Translations under genes and position numbers: made by a program
In this document: positions 49,865 to 58,941 of the stretch, one piece after another
How the letters are laid out: every line of letters starts with the position of its first letter
Position numbering within the stretch: position 1 is the first letter of the stretch
Source: Streptomyces pseudovenezuelae
GTDB lineage: Bacteria > Actinomycetota > Actinomycetes > Streptomycetales > Streptomycetaceae
Assembly (NCBI RefSeq): GCF_001513955.1
Contig: NZ_KQ948146.1
Span: 637,663-701,662, forward strand
Reading direction: 5' to 3'
DNA: 64,000 nt
Notes under the pieces: generated by a model
What the model was told of the DNA's origin: nothing
Seen by the model: only the letters and a program-made list of their open reading frames with translations
Databases searched by the model: none

Positions 49865-51081
49865 GTGCCGAACCGCTGCCGGAGCACCCGGACTTCCTCT
49901 GGCGCAACCCCGATCCGAAGCGGTCGTACGACGTCGTCGTCGTGGGCGCCGGCGGCCACGGTCTCGCCACCGCCTACTACCTCGCCAAGAACCACGGCAT
50001 CACGGACATCGCCGTGCTGGAGAAGGGCTGGCTCGCGGGCGGCAACATGGCCCGCAACACCACGATCATCCGCTCCAACTACCTGTGGGACGAGAGCGCG
50101 GCGATCTACGAGCACGCGCTGAAGCTGTGGGAGCGGCTCCCGGAGGAGCTGGACTACGACTTCCTGTTCAGCCAGCGCGGAGTCCTCAACCTCGCGCACA
50201 CCCTCCAGGACGTCCGCGAGGGGGTGCGCCGCGTCAACGCCAACCGCCTCAACGGGGTCGACGCCGAGTGGCTGGAGCCGGACGAGGTCGCCAAGGTCTG
50301 CCCCATCCTCAACGTCTCCTCCCGCACCCGCTATCCGGTGCTCGGCGCCACCTTCCAGCCCCGGGCCGGCATCGCCAAGCACGACCACGTCGCCTGGGCC
50401 CTGGCCCGCCGCGCCGACGAACTGGGCGTGGACCTGATCCAGGGCTGCGAGGTCACCGGCTTCCTCAAGGACGGCGACCGGGTGGTGGGCGTCGACACCA
50501 ACCGCGGCCGCATCCACGCGGGTCGGGTCGGTCTCGCGGCCGCCGGACACAGCAGCGTGCTGGCCGAGCGGGCGGGCATCCGGCTGCCGGTGCAGTCCCA
50601 CCCGCTCCAGGCCCTGGTCTCCGAACTGCACGAGCCGGTGCATCCGACCGTCGTCATGTCGAACCATGTGCACGTCTACGTCTCCCAGGCCCACAAGGGC
50701 GAGTTGGTGATGGGCGCGGGCGTCGACTCGTACAACGGCTACGGTCAGCGCGGCTCGTTCCACGTGATCGAGCAGCAGATGGCCGCCGCTGTCGAGCTGT
50801 TCCCGGTCTTCGCGCGGGCGCATGTGCTGCGGACCTGGGGCGGCATCGTCGACGTCACTCCGGACGCCTCGCCCATCATCGGCAGCACGCCCGTCGAGAA
50901 CCTCTACGTCAACTGCGGCTGGGGGACCGGCGGTTTCAAGGCCACTCCGGCGGCCGGCTGGACCTTCGCGCACACCATCGCCACCGGCGAGCCGCATCCG
51001 CTGAACGCCCCCTTCGCCCTGGACCGTTTCACGACCGGCGCGCTGATCGACGAGCACGGCGCCGCGGCCGTGGCCCACTGA
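49861..51081 (+). CDS. soxB: Sarcosine oxidase, beta subunit
   Basis: 406 residues, normal size. Dinucleotide-binding VVVVGAGGHGLATAYYLAKN near residue 26, AGGNMARNTTIIRSNYLWD, and the covalent-flavin region around KHDHVAWALARRADELGV. The C-terminal RTWGGIVDVTPDASPIIG then NCGWGTGGFKATPAAG is the DAO/sarcosine oxidase signature. It oxidises sarcosine to glycine and formaldehyde equivalents within the alpha-beta-gamma-delta complex. The ATG overlaps the glyA stop by 4 bp. soxD follows after 18 bp. Confidence 0.95.
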   Translation: MSAEPLPEHPDFLWRNPDPKRSYDVVVVGAGGHGLATAYYLAKNHGITDIAVLEKGWLAGGNMARNTTIIRSNYLWDESAAIYEHALKLWERLPEELDYDFLFSQRGVLNLAHTLQDVREGVRRVNANRLNGVDAEWLEPDEVAKVCPILNVSSRTRYPVLGATFQPRAGIAKHDHVAWALARRADELGVDLIQGCEVTGFLKDGDRVVGVDTNRGRIHAGRVGLAAAGHSSVLAERAGIRLPVQSHPLQALVSELHEPVHPTVVMSNHVHVYVSQAHKGELVMGAGVDSYNGYGQRGSFHVIEQQMAAAVELFPVFARAHVLRTWGGIVDVTPDASPIIGSTPVENLYVNCGWGTGGFKATPAAGWTFAHTIATGEPHPLNAPFALDRFTTGALIDEHGAAAVAH

Positions 51082-51099
51082 GGCATCGAGGAGAACGCC

Positions 51100-51381
51100 A
51101 TGCTGCTGATCACCTGCCCGTGGTGCGGCCCACGGAACGAGACGGAGTACCGCTACGGCGGTCAGGCCCACGTCCCCCACCCCGAGTCCCCGGCCGACCT
51201 CACCGACGAGCAGTGGGCCGAGTACGTCTTCTACCGCGACAACCCCAAGGGCCCCTTCGCGGAACGGTGGATGCACAGCGTCGGCTGCCGCCGTTGGTTC
51301 AACGTCCTGCGCGACACCGCCACCCACGAGGTGCTGACCTCGTACCGGCTCGACGAGCCACGCCCCGGAGGGAACCGATGA
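51100..51381 (+). CDS. soxD: Sarcosine oxidase, delta subunit
   Basis: 93 residues. Zinc ligands are in LITCPWCGPRNETEYRYGGQ (C6, C9) with the later H and C in MHSVGCRRWFN. The LTDEQWAEYVFYRDNPKG and ERWMHSVGCRRWFNVLRDT elements are invariant in SoxD. It is a structural zinc subunit. Its end overlaps soxA as ATGA. Confidence 0.95.
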   Translation: MLLITCPWCGPRNETEYRYGGQAHVPHPESPADLTDEQWAEYVFYRDNPKGPFAERWMHSVGCRRWFNVLRDTATHEVLTSYRLDEPRPGGNR

Positions 51382-54203
51382 CCGACCAGCGCTTCCGGCT
51401 GCCGCGAGGCGGCCGTGTCGACCGCGGCACGCTGCTGCGATTCACCGTCGACGGACGGCAGTTGACCGGTCGTCCCGGCGACACCCTCGCCTCGGCGATG
51501 CTGGCGAACGGCATCGTGGAGGTCGCTCCCTCGCTCTACCGCGGCCGTCCGCGCGGCATCGTCTCCGCGGGCGTCGAGGAGCCCAACGCCCTGGTCCAGC
51601 TGGACGGTTCGCACTCGGAGGGCATGCTCCCGGCCACGACCGTCGAACTCTACGACGGCCTGTGCGCCACCACGCTGTCCGGGATGGGCCGGCTCGACCC
51701 CACTCCCGACCCCGCCGTCTACGACAAGAAGTACGTCCACACCGACGTCCTGGTCGTCGGCGCCGGTCCGGCGGGCCTCGCGGCGGCCGCCACCGCCGCC
51801 GCCTCCGGCGCCCGGCTGATCCTCGTCGACGAGCAGCCCGAGCCCGGTGACGGGGAGCGGTCCGAGGAGTTGCGGGCGGCCCTCGACGCCGCCCCCGAGG
51901 CCGTCGTACTGCATCGGACCACGGCCTTCGGGTCGTACGACGACAACTACGTGCTGGCGCTCCAGCGGCGCACCGACCACCTCGGCGCCGACGCCCCCGA
52001 AGGCGTCTCGCGGCAGCGGCTGTGGCACATTCGCGCCCGCCAGGTGATCCTGGCGACCGGCGCGCACGAGCGTCCGCTGGTCTTCGCGGGCAACGACCGG
52101 CCCGGCGTGATGCTCGCCGGGGCGGTGCGCACGTATCTCAACCGGTATGCCGTGGCAGCGGGTTCACGGGTCGTGGTGAGCACGACCAACGACAGCGCCT
52201 ACGACACGGTCGCCGATCTGCACACGGCCGGCGTCGCCGTCGTGGCCGTGGTGGACGCCCGCCCCGAACTCTCCGAGCGGGCCGCCGAGGTGACGGCGGC
52301 GACGGGCGTGCGGGTCCTGACGGGCAGCGCGGTGGTCGACACCTCCGGCGACCGCAGGCTCACCGGCGTCACCGTGCGGGCCCTCGACCTCGACGGGCAA
52401 CTCACCGGTGCACCCGAGTCGTTCGCCTGCGATCTGCTCGCCGTGTCCGGCGGCTGGAGTCCGGTGGTGCATCTGCACAGCCAGCGTCAGGGCAAGCTGC
52501 GCTGGGACTCCGGGCTCGTCGCGTTCGTGCCGGACGGGGCCGTACGGGACCAGCAGGTCGTGGGGGCGGCCCGGGGGACGTACGACCTCGACGACTGTCT
52601 GGCCGAGGGGGCACGGGCCGGAGCACTGGCGGCGACCGCGGCGGGGTTCCCGGTCCCGGTCCCGGCCGAGGTCGCCCGGCGGGCGCCCGGCCCGACCCGC
52701 GCCCTGTGGCTGACGCCCGCCTCCGACGGCCAACCCGGCACCTGGGACGGCCACTTCGTCGATCTCCAGCGCGATGTCACCGTCGCCGACGTCTGGCGCT
52801 CCACTGGCGCCGGGATGCGCGGGGTCGAGCACGTCAAGCGGTACACCTCGCTCGGCACGGCGAACGACCAGGGCAAGACGTCCGGCGTCAACGCGATCGG
52901 GGTGATCGCCGAGGCCCTCGGCGGTTCACTCGGGGAGATCGGCACCACGGCCTACCGGGCGCCGTACACGCCGATCGCCTTCGCCGCCCTGGCCGGGCGC
53001 GAGCGCGGGGAGCTGTTCGACCCGGAGCGGACCACCTCCATCCACCCCTGGCATGTGGCGCACGGCGCCGAGTTCGAGGACGTCGGGCAGTGGAAGCGTC
53101 CCCGGTACTACCCGCAGGCCGGTGAGGACATGGACACGGCCGTGGCGCGCGAGTGCCGGGCGGCCCGGGAGGGCGTGGCGTTCATGGACGCGTCCACCCT
53201 CGGCAAGATCGAGATCTGGGGCGCGGACGCGGGCGAGTTCCTCAACCGGATCTACACGAACGCCTTCAAGAAGCTGAAGCCCGGCACCGGGCGTTACGGC
53301 GTGATGTGCAAGCCCGACGGCATGATCTTCGACGACGGCGTGACCCTGCGGCTCGACGACAACCGCTACTTCATGACCACCACGACCGGCGGCGCCGCGA
53401 ACGTCCTGGACTGGCTGGAGGAGTGGCTGCAGACCGAGTGGCCCGAACTCGACGTGCACTGCACCTCGGTGACCGAGCAGTGGGCGACGATCGCCGTCGT
53501 CGGCCCGCAGTCGCGCGCGGTCGTCGGCCATCTCGCCCCGGACCTCGACCTGTCGAACGAGGCCTTCCCGTTCATGGCCTTCCGCGAGACCACCCTGGCC
53601 TCCGGCGTCCCGGCCCGCGTCTGCCGGATCTCCTTCTCCGGCGAACTGGCCTACGAGATCAACGTCTCCGCCTGGTACGGCCGTTCGGTCTGGGAGGAGG
53701 TGGACGCGGTCGGCCGGCCGTACGGCATCACCCCGTACGGAACCGAGACGATGCACGTCCTGCGGGCCGAGAAGGGCTACATCATCGTCGGCCAGGACAC
53801 CGACGGGACGGTCACCCCGCAGGACGCGGGCATGAGCTGGGTGGTCTCGAAGCAGAAGGACTTCATCGGCAAACGGTCCTTCGCCCGCGCCGACACCTCC
53901 CGCACCGACCGCAAGCAACTGGTCGGGCTGTTGCCGGCCGACCGCACGACCCGGCTGCCCGAGGGCACCCAACTCGTCGCACCGGAGACCGACCTCGAGT
54001 CGGTGCCCGTGCCGATGCTCGGCCACGTCACCTCCAGCTACCACAGCCCGGCCCTCGGCCGCCCCTTCGCCCTCGCCCTCGTGGCCGACGGCCAGGCGAG
54101 GAAGGGCCAGACCCTGCTCGCCCCGGTCGGCGAGGCCCTGGTGCCCGTCGAGGTGACCGACTTCGTCCTCTACGACCCCGAAGGGACCAGGCGAGATGGC
54201 TGA
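51378..54203 (+). CDS. soxA: Sarcosine oxidase, alpha subunit
   Basis: 941 residues. The N-terminal 2Fe-2S-like fold of the family begins RFTVDGRQLTGRPGDTLASA. The NAD-binding domain has VLVVGAGPAGLAAAATAAAS near residue 127 and RQVILATGAHERPLVFAGND. The folate-binding GcvT-like C-terminal half starts around residue 560 with WHVAHGAEFEDVGQW, IEIWGADAGEFLNRIYTNAF and RISFSGELAYEINV. It accepts the formaldehyde unit as 5,10-methylene-THF. soxG begins within its last 8 bp. Confidence 0.95.
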   Translation: MTDQRFRLPRGGRVDRGTLLRFTVDGRQLTGRPGDTLASAMLANGIVEVAPSLYRGRPRGIVSAGVEEPNALVQLDGSHSEGMLPATTVELYDGLCATTLSGMGRLDPTPDPAVYDKKYVHTDVLVVGAGPAGLAAAATAAASGARLILVDEQPEPGDGERSEELRAALDAAPEAVVLHRTTAFGSYDDNYVLALQRRTDHLGADAPEGVSRQRLWHIRARQVILATGAHERPLVFAGNDRPGVMLAGAVRTYLNRYAVAAGSRVVVSTTNDSAYDTVADLHTAGVAVVAVVDARPELSERAAEVTAATGVRVLTGSAVVDTSGDRRLTGVTVRALDLDGQLTGAPESFACDLLAVSGGWSPVVHLHSQRQGKLRWDSGLVAFVPDGAVRDQQVVGAARGTYDLDDCLAEGARAGALAATAAGFPVPVPAEVARRAPGPTRALWLTPASDGQPGTWDGHFVDLQRDVTVADVWRSTGAGMRGVEHVKRYTSLGTANDQGKTSGVNAIGVIAEALGGSLGEIGTTAYRAPYTPIAFAALAGRERGELFDPERTTSIHPWHVAHGAEFEDVGQWKRPRYYPQAGEDMDTAVARECRAAREGVAFMDASTLGKIEIWGADAGEFLNRIYTNAFKKLKPGTGRYGVMCKPDGMIFDDGVTLRLDDNRYFMTTTTGGAANVLDWLEEWLQTEWPELDVHCTSVTEQWATIAVVGPQSRAVVGHLAPDLDLSNEAFPFMAFRETTLASGVPARVCRISFSGELAYEINVSAWYGRSVWEEVDAVGRPYGITPYGTETMHVLRAEKGYIIVGQDTDGTVTPQDAGMSWVVSKQKDFIGKRSFARADTSRTDRKQLVGLLPADRTTRLPEGTQLVAPETDLESVPVPMLGHVTSSYHSPALGRPFALALVADGQARKGQTLLAPVGEALVPVEVTDFVLYDPEGTRRDG

Positions 54204-54807
54204 ACCGATCATGGCGGGGCCGGTGGCCCTGCGCACCAGCCCCCTGTCCCACCTGGAGGAGCGGCTGCGCGCCGCCGCCGTCACCGGCGCCCGGGGCGTC
54301 ACCCTGACCGAGGTGCCGTTCCTCACGATGGTGAACGTGCGGGTCGACCCCGCGTCCGAGGCTGCCGACCGGATCGGGAGGACACTGGGGGCGCCGCTCC
54401 CCCGCCGATGCGGCGACACCGCCGCGAGCGGCCACCGTACGACCGTCTGGCTGGGCCCCGACGAGTGGCTCGTGCTCTCGCGGGCCGACGCCCACACCGT
54501 GACGGCGGAGCTGCGGGAAGCCCTCCAGGGCGACCCCGGATCCGTGGTGGACGTGTCGGCGAACCGCACCACCCTGGAGCTGAGCGGCCCGTCCGCCCGC
54601 GAGGTCCTGGAGAAGGGCTGCCCGCTGGACCTGCATCCGCGGGTCTTCGGCCCCGGCCGGGCGGTGTCGACGACGGTCGGCCCCGTCGCGGCTCTGCTCT
54701 GGCAGACCGACGACGCCCCGACCTACCGCCTGCTCCCGCGGTCCTCGTTCGCCGACTACCTGGCCCGCTGGCTCGTCGACGCGATGAGTGAGTACGGCCG
54801 GCCGTGA
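54196..54807 (+). CDS. soxG: Sarcosine oxidase, gamma subunit
   Basis: 203 residues. GcvT-like small subunit with TVWLGPDEWLVLSRAD, SVVDVSANRTTLELSGPSAR, EKGCPLDLHPRVFGPGRAVS and the C-terminal RLLPRSSFADYLARWLVDAM, as in SoxG. Last gene of the glyA-soxBDAG operon. Its stop is 27 bp from the convergent tRNA-Pro terminator hairpin, which may also stop this transcript. Confidence 0.93.
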   Translation: MAEPIMAGPVALRTSPLSHLEERLRAAAVTGARGVTLTEVPFLTMVNVRVDPASEAADRIGRTLGAPLPRRCGDTAASGHRTTVWLGPDEWLVLSRADAHTVTAELREALQGDPGSVVDVSANRTTLELSGPSAREVLEKGCPLDLHPRVFGPGRAVSTTVGPVAALLWQTDDAPTYRLLPRSSFADYLARWLVDAMSEYGRP

Positions 54808-54834
54808 GCGGGGGTGCCGCCGCACGTGGCACAC

Positions 54835-54875
54835 GAAAAGGGCCCCCGCAGGCTCTCGCCTGCGAAGACCCTTCG
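54835..54875 (-). terminator. Intrinsic terminator downstream of second tRNA-Pro
   Basis: Minus-strand hairpin with inner stem CGCAGGC / GCCTGCG, loop TCTC (54847-54864), and outer AAGGG/CCCTT pairing, followed by TTTT. Compared with the copy at 18.4 kb, one G-C pair has become A-T on both arms. Confidence 0.85.
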
Positions 54876-54880
54876 CACCG

Positions 54881-54954
<74 letters not shown>

Positions 54955-55071
54955 GTGCCTGTCTGACCTGGGGTTTCCCCTGGCCGAACGCGCAGAGAAA
55001 CCATACCGCACTCGGGTCGGTGGTCGCGCACCCCTTTCCCCGCTCGACCTCAAGCTTGGTCGAGGTTGTAC

Positions 55072-55160
55072 GGGTACGAGATCGGCAGCGGGTCGCTCGG
55101 CCACGGACTGCCGATCGGCGTCGGGACGGCGCTGGGGCTGCGCGCCCAGGGCGTCGACCG
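55072..55160 (+). pseudogene. Transketolase N-terminal relic
   Basis: One plus-strand frame (from 55075) reads YEIGSGSLGHGLPIGVGTAL then GLRAQGVDR. This is the thiamine-diphosphate-binding loop region of transketolase N-terminal domains (SGSLGHGLPIGVG). Upstream and downstream of about 30 codons the similarity stops; there is no start, and the expected VxxLxGDxE motif is missing. It lies in the 267-bp gap between tRNA-Pro and the MmcQ gene and appears to be a degraded remnant. Confidence 0.65.
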
Positions 55161-55221
55161 AGGGCATGTGGCCGCGCACGGGCCGGCGCGCGGTCGCCGC
55201 GGGAGCGGATCGGCGCCTTCC

Positions 55222-55578
55222 TCACTCCGCAGGCAGGCCGAGCTCCGGATACACGTCGAGCAGCCGGGGCGGGGCCGCCTGCCGCCAGGAGTCGGCGAGG
55301 ATGTCCCGCAGTTCGCCCTCGTCCTCGATCGCGGCGAGACGGGCGCGCACCCACGCGAACTGCGCCTCGTGGTCGGCGATCCAGAACTTCCCCGGCTCGG
55401 CCAGCACCAGCTCCTGGCGCTCCTCCTTGGGACAGCGCACGGCGAGGGAGGTCTCGTCCTCGGGCAGCGTGGCGAACATCTTGCCCGCGACCCGGAACGT
55501 GGGCATGCTCCAGGCGATCTTCTCCGTCGTGTCCGGCAGGGACAGGGCGATACGGCGTACGTCTTCGGCGTCCGGCAT
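55222..55578 (-). CDS. MmcQ/YjbR-family protein
   Basis: 118 residues from the ATG at 55578. A TTG 30 nt upstream is less likely, and TACGGT just ahead suggests a leaderless start. The pattern VRRIALSLPDTTEKIAWSMP then TFRVAGKMFATL, CPKEERQELV, and WVRARLAAIEDEGELRDILA then DSWRQAAPPRLL is MmcQ/YjbR (PF04237), a small double-wing DNA-binding-like fold of unknown function. Single gene, 47 bp before the GNAT gene's stop. Confidence 0.87.
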   Translation of the reverse strand: MPDAEDVRRIALSLPDTTEKIAWSMPTFRVAGKMFATLPEDETSLAVRCPKEERQELVLAEPGKFWIADHEAQFAWVRARLAAIEDEGELRDILADSWRQAAPPRLLDVYPELGLPAE

Positions 55579-55625
55579 GACAGGCACCGTAGCGGCTGCC
55601 ACCGACAATCACCTGGTCGGAGCGG

Positions 55626-56141
55626 TCACCCGAGCCGCTTGTAGTAGAGGGTCGTCGGCCGCAGGACCCCGGCGGGATCGGCCGCGTAGTCGGGGATGAC
55701 GCCGGCCCGGGTCCAGCCGGCCGAGCCGTAGAGGTGCTCGGCGGGGCTGTCGGTCTCGGTGTCGAGGTGGAGCAGGGTGATGCCGGCCGAGCGGGCGGCT
55801 TCCTCCGCGGTGCCGAGGAGCGTGCGCCCGAGGCCCTGTCCGCGCGCGTCCCGGTGCACCATCAGCTTGACCAGCTCCGCGCGGTGGCGGGAGTTGGGCT
55901 TGTCGGGGAAGGCCAGGGTGACGGTTCCGAGCGCGCGGCGGCCGTCGCGGGCCGCCCATACCGCCAGGTGTCCGGCGGCCACCGCGCCGACGCGCTCCTT
56001 CCACCAGGCGACGGCCGCGGCCCGGTCCATCGGTGCGAGGAACCCGATGGAGGCGCCGTCGTCCACGGTGTCGACCAGCAGCTCGGCCAACTCCTCCGCA
56101 CAGGACGACAGTTGGGCCTCGTCGAGGCGGGTGACGATCAC
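55626..56141 (-). CDS. GNAT-family N-acetyltransferase
   Basis: 171 residues from a GTG that overlaps the XRE-cupin stop (GTGA). The acetyl-CoA loop is in VKLMVHRDARGQGLGRTLLG (motif A, R/Q-x-x-G-x-G/A), with the LLHLDTETDSPAEHLYGSAG wing that is common in GNATs acting on small molecules or drugs. Substrate unknown. Translational coupling to the regulator suggests the regulator controls it. Confidence 0.87.
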   Translation of the reverse strand: MIVTRLDEAQLSSCAEELAELLVDTVDDGASIGFLAPMDRAAAVAWWKERVGAVAAGHLAVWAARDGRRALGTVTLAFPDKPNSRHRAELVKLMVHRDARGQGLGRTLLGTAEEAARSAGITLLHLDTETDSPAEHLYGSAGWTRAGVIPDYAADPAGVLRPTTLYYKRLG

Positions 56142-56716
56142 GGCAGGACCACCGCCAGCACGTACCGCACGGCGTCGGGGCCCGCGCACCGGAACCGGGT
56201 CGGCCCCCACACCCGCAGCCGCAGGCAGTCCCCGGTGCCGAGGTGGTGCCCGACGTCCTCGGCGGCGACGTCGAGCGTCCCCTCCAGGACCCAGATGTGC
56301 TGCTCCAGGCCGGGCACGGGCGGCCGGTCGTAGGCGATGTCGGCACCGGGGGCGAGCCGCCCCTCGACGAGTTCGCCGCGCAGCCCGGGGTGCGGCGGCG
56401 ACACGGACCGCCGGACGAACCCGGAGGCGCGGTCCTCCCACACCGGCTGTCCGGCAGCCCGCACCAGCAGCGCGGGCTCGGCCTCGACCTCGCTGAGCAG
56501 CTGGGACATGGTCCGCCCGTACACCCCGCACAGCCGGTTCAGCAGCGAGGCGGTGGGGCTGATCTCGGCTCGCTCGGCACGGGAGAGGGTGGACTTGCTG
56601 ACCCCGCTGCGGTCGGCCAACTCGCCCAGCGACCAGCCGCGTTCGGCGCGCAGCTCGGCGAGCCGGACGCCCAGGCGGGTGTCGACGGGATCGGGTCCGG
56701 AGTCATCCTGTTTCAC
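56138..56716 (-). CDS. XRE-family regulator with cupin domain
   Basis: 192 residues from a GTG at 56716. The helix-turn-helix is at about residues 15-68 (GVRLAELRAERGWSLGELAD, then SGVSKSTLSRAERAEISPTA). The C-terminal cupin is GLEQHIWVLEGTLDVAAEDV then HHLGTGDCLRLRVWGPTRFR. The cupin keeps only part of the metal motif. It is coupled to the GNAT gene by a GTGA overlap. The architecture matches the regulator at 32772, but the sequences are not close. Confidence 0.88.
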   Translation of the reverse strand: MKQDDSGPDPVDTRLGVRLAELRAERGWSLGELADRSGVSKSTLSRAERAEISPTASLLNRLCGVYGRTMSQLLSEVEAEPALLVRAAGQPVWEDRASGFVRRSVSPPHPGLRGELVEGRLAPGADIAYDRPPVPGLEQHIWVLEGTLDVAAEDVGHHLGTGDCLRLRVWGPTRFRCAGPDAVRYVLAVVLP

Positions 56717-56803
56717 ATGCGGGACGTTATCCCATATCCGAGATCAGCTCTACTCCCTGCCTCCGAACGCCGTCCGGCAAGAGAGGCAAGAGAGAAGGGT
56801 TCC

Positions 56804-57706
56804 CTACCCCTGGGCGACGGCTGTGAGCGCGTCGAGGACAGGGCGGATCAGGGGGTGCTCCTCGGCCCCCCGCCGTACGGCCGCGAAGACCCGGCGGGTC
56901 GGGGCCACCCCGTCGACCGGTCGTACGACCACTCCGGCGAGGTCCATCCCGATCAGTGCGGAGCGCGGTACCAGGGCCACTCCCGCGTCCGCGGACGCCA
57001 GGGCGACCACCGCGCGGAAGTCGTCCGAGGAGTGCTCCAGACGCGGCTGGAAACCGGCGTGCTCACAGGCGAGGACCACCACGTCGTGGCAGGGGTTGCC
57101 CGGGTAGGGGCCGATCCACGGGTCCTTGGCGAGCTCGGCCAGCGGCACCTCGCCCGCGTCGGCCAGCCGGTGGCTCACCGGCACGACCGCGTCGAAGGGC
57201 TCGGCGTACAGCGGCACGTGCGCCAGCCGTGGGTCGTCGGCGGGCGGGGCCCCGCGGTACTCGACCGCGACCGCCACGTCGACCTGCCGGTCCAGGACCA
57301 TCGGCAGGCTGGCGTCGCCCTCGGCGTCCTGGACGCGGAGGTGGATGCCGGGGGCGGTCGAGGCGAGGCGGGCCACCGCGGGCGCCACCACCAGGGCGAT
57401 CCCGGTCGCGAAGGAGGCGACGGTGACCGTGCCGGCCGCGCCCGAACTGTAGGCGGCCAGCTCGGCCTCCGCCCGCTCCAGCTGGGCGAGGACCGCGTTG
57501 GTGTGGCTGAGCAGGATCTCGCCGGCCGGAGTCAGCCGTACACCCTTCGCGCCGCGCTCGACGAGCCGGTGGCCGGTCTCCTGCTCCAGGGCCGTGAGCT
57601 GCTGCGAGACCGCGGAGGGCGTGAGATACAGCGCGGCGGCAGCCGCCGTGACCGTGCGGTGGTCGGCCACCGCACGGAGGATGTGGAGCCGCCGCGCTTC
57701 GATCAT
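56804..57706 (-). CDS. LysR-family regulator next to kbl-tdh
   Basis: 300 residues. N-terminal winged helix: RLHILRAVADHRTVTAAAAA, LYLTPSAVSQQLTALEQETG, then LVERGAKGVRLTPAGE. The effector domain follows, with typical VTVASFATGIALVVAPAVAR and GVALVPRSAL segments. The gene lies 27 bp behind kbl on the same strand, so it may be co-transcribed with tdh-kbl, which it probably controls. Effector unknown; threonine or glycine derivatives are plausible. Confidence 0.9.
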   Translation of the reverse strand: MIEARRLHILRAVADHRTVTAAAAALYLTPSAVSQQLTALEQETGHRLVERGAKGVRLTPAGEILLSHTNAVLAQLERAEAELAAYSSGAAGTVTVASFATGIALVVAPAVARLASTAPGIHLRVQDAEGDASLPMVLDRQVDVAVAVEYRGAPPADDPRLAHVPLYAEPFDAVVPVSHRLADAGEVPLAELAKDPWIGPYPGNPCHDVVVLACEHAGFQPRLEHSSDDFRAVVALASADAGVALVPRSALIGMDLAGVVVRPVDGVAPTRRVFAAVRRGAEEHPLIRPVLDALTAVAQG

Positions 57707-57733
57707 GGGATCGATTATCGCAAGAGGTCGGGA

Positions 57734-58927
57734 CTAGGCCGCCATCTCGGCCCTGGCCGCGACGAAGGCGTCGATCGCGCGGTTCACGTCCTCGGTGGAG
57801 TGGGCCGCCGAGAGCTGCACCCTGATGCGCGCCTGCCCCTGGGGGACCACCGGGTACGAGAAGCCGATCACGTAGACGCCCCGTTCCAGCAGCAGCTCCG
57901 CGAGGCGCCCCGCCTGCGCCGCGTCCCCGATCATCACCGGCGCGATGGCGTGGTCGCCGGGCAGCACGTCGAAGCCCTCCTCGGTCATACGGCGGCGGAA
58001 CAGCGCGGTGTTCTCCCGCAGCCGCACCCGCAGCTCGTCCGCCGACTCCAGCAGGTCGAGGACCTTCAGGGAGGCCGCGGCGATCACCGGGGCGAGCGTG
58101 TTGGAGAAGAGGTACGGCCGGGAGCGCTGGCGCAGGAGTGCCACGATCTCGGCGCGGGCGGCCACGTAACCGCCGGAGGCGCCGCCGAGCGCCTTGCCGA
58201 GGGTGCCCGTGATGATGTCGACGCGGTCCATCACGCCGTGCAGCTCGGGGGTACCGCGGCCGCCGGGGCCGACGAAGCCGACCGCGTGGGAGTCGTCGAC
58301 CATGACCATGGCGTCGTAGCGGTCCGCGAGGTCGCAGATGTCCTTCAGCGGGGCGACGTACCCGTCCATGGAGAACACGCCGTCGGTGACGACCAGTTTA
58401 CGACGGGCTCCCGATGCCTCCTTCAACTGGCGTTCCAGATCGGCCAGATCACGGTTGGCGTAGCGGAAGCGGCGGGCCTTGGACAGCCGGACGCCGTCGA
58501 TGATCGACGCGTGGTTCAGGGCATCGGAGATCACCGCGTCCTCGGGGCCCAGCAGGGTCTCGAAGACACCGCCGTTGGCGTCGAAGCAGGAGGAGTACAG
58601 GATCGTGTCCTCCTGGCCGAGGAAGGCGGAAAGCCGCGCCTCCAGCTCCTTGTGCACCTCCTGGGTGCCGCAGATGAAGCGGACCGAGGCCATGCCGTAG
58701 CCCCAGCGGTCCAGGGCGGCGTGCGCGGCGGCGACCACCTCGGGGTGGTCGGCGAGGCCGAGGTAGTTGTTGGCGCAGAAGTTGAGGACCTCGCCGGGGC
58801 GGCCGCCCGCGGAGACGTTCACGGTCGCCGACTGCGGGGTGTCGATCACGCGCTCGGGCTTGTGCAGTCCGGCGGCGCGGATCTCGTCGAGGGTGGCGCG
58901 CAGGTCGTCGCGCACGGAGTCGAACAT
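57734..58927 (-). CDS. kbl: Glycine C-acetyltransferase (2-amino-3-ketobutyrate CoA ligase)
   Basis: 397 residues, same length class as E. coli Kbl. Signatures: LNFCANNYLGLADHPEVVAA, RFICGTQEVHKELEARLSAF, VMVDDSHAVGFVGPGGRGTP and the PLP lysine in DIITGTLGKALGGASGGYV. It cleaves 2-amino-3-ketobutyrate with CoA into glycine and acetyl-CoA. It follows tdh with a 14-bp gap, giving the classical threonine-to-glycine operon. Confidence 0.96.
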   Translation of the reverse strand: MFDSVRDDLRATLDEIRAAGLHKPERVIDTPQSATVNVSAGGRPGEVLNFCANNYLGLADHPEVVAAAHAALDRWGYGMASVRFICGTQEVHKELEARLSAFLGQEDTILYSSCFDANGGVFETLLGPEDAVISDALNHASIIDGVRLSKARRFRYANRDLADLERQLKEASGARRKLVVTDGVFSMDGYVAPLKDICDLADRYDAMVMVDDSHAVGFVGPGGRGTPELHGVMDRVDIITGTLGKALGGASGGYVAARAEIVALLRQRSRPYLFSNTLAPVIAAASLKVLDLLESADELRVRLRENTALFRRRMTEEGFDVLPGDHAIAPVMIGDAAQAGRLAELLLERGVYVIGFSYPVVPQGQARIRVQLSAAHSTEDVNRAIDAFVAARAEMAA

Positions 58928-58941
58928 CGTCAGTCCCTAAG

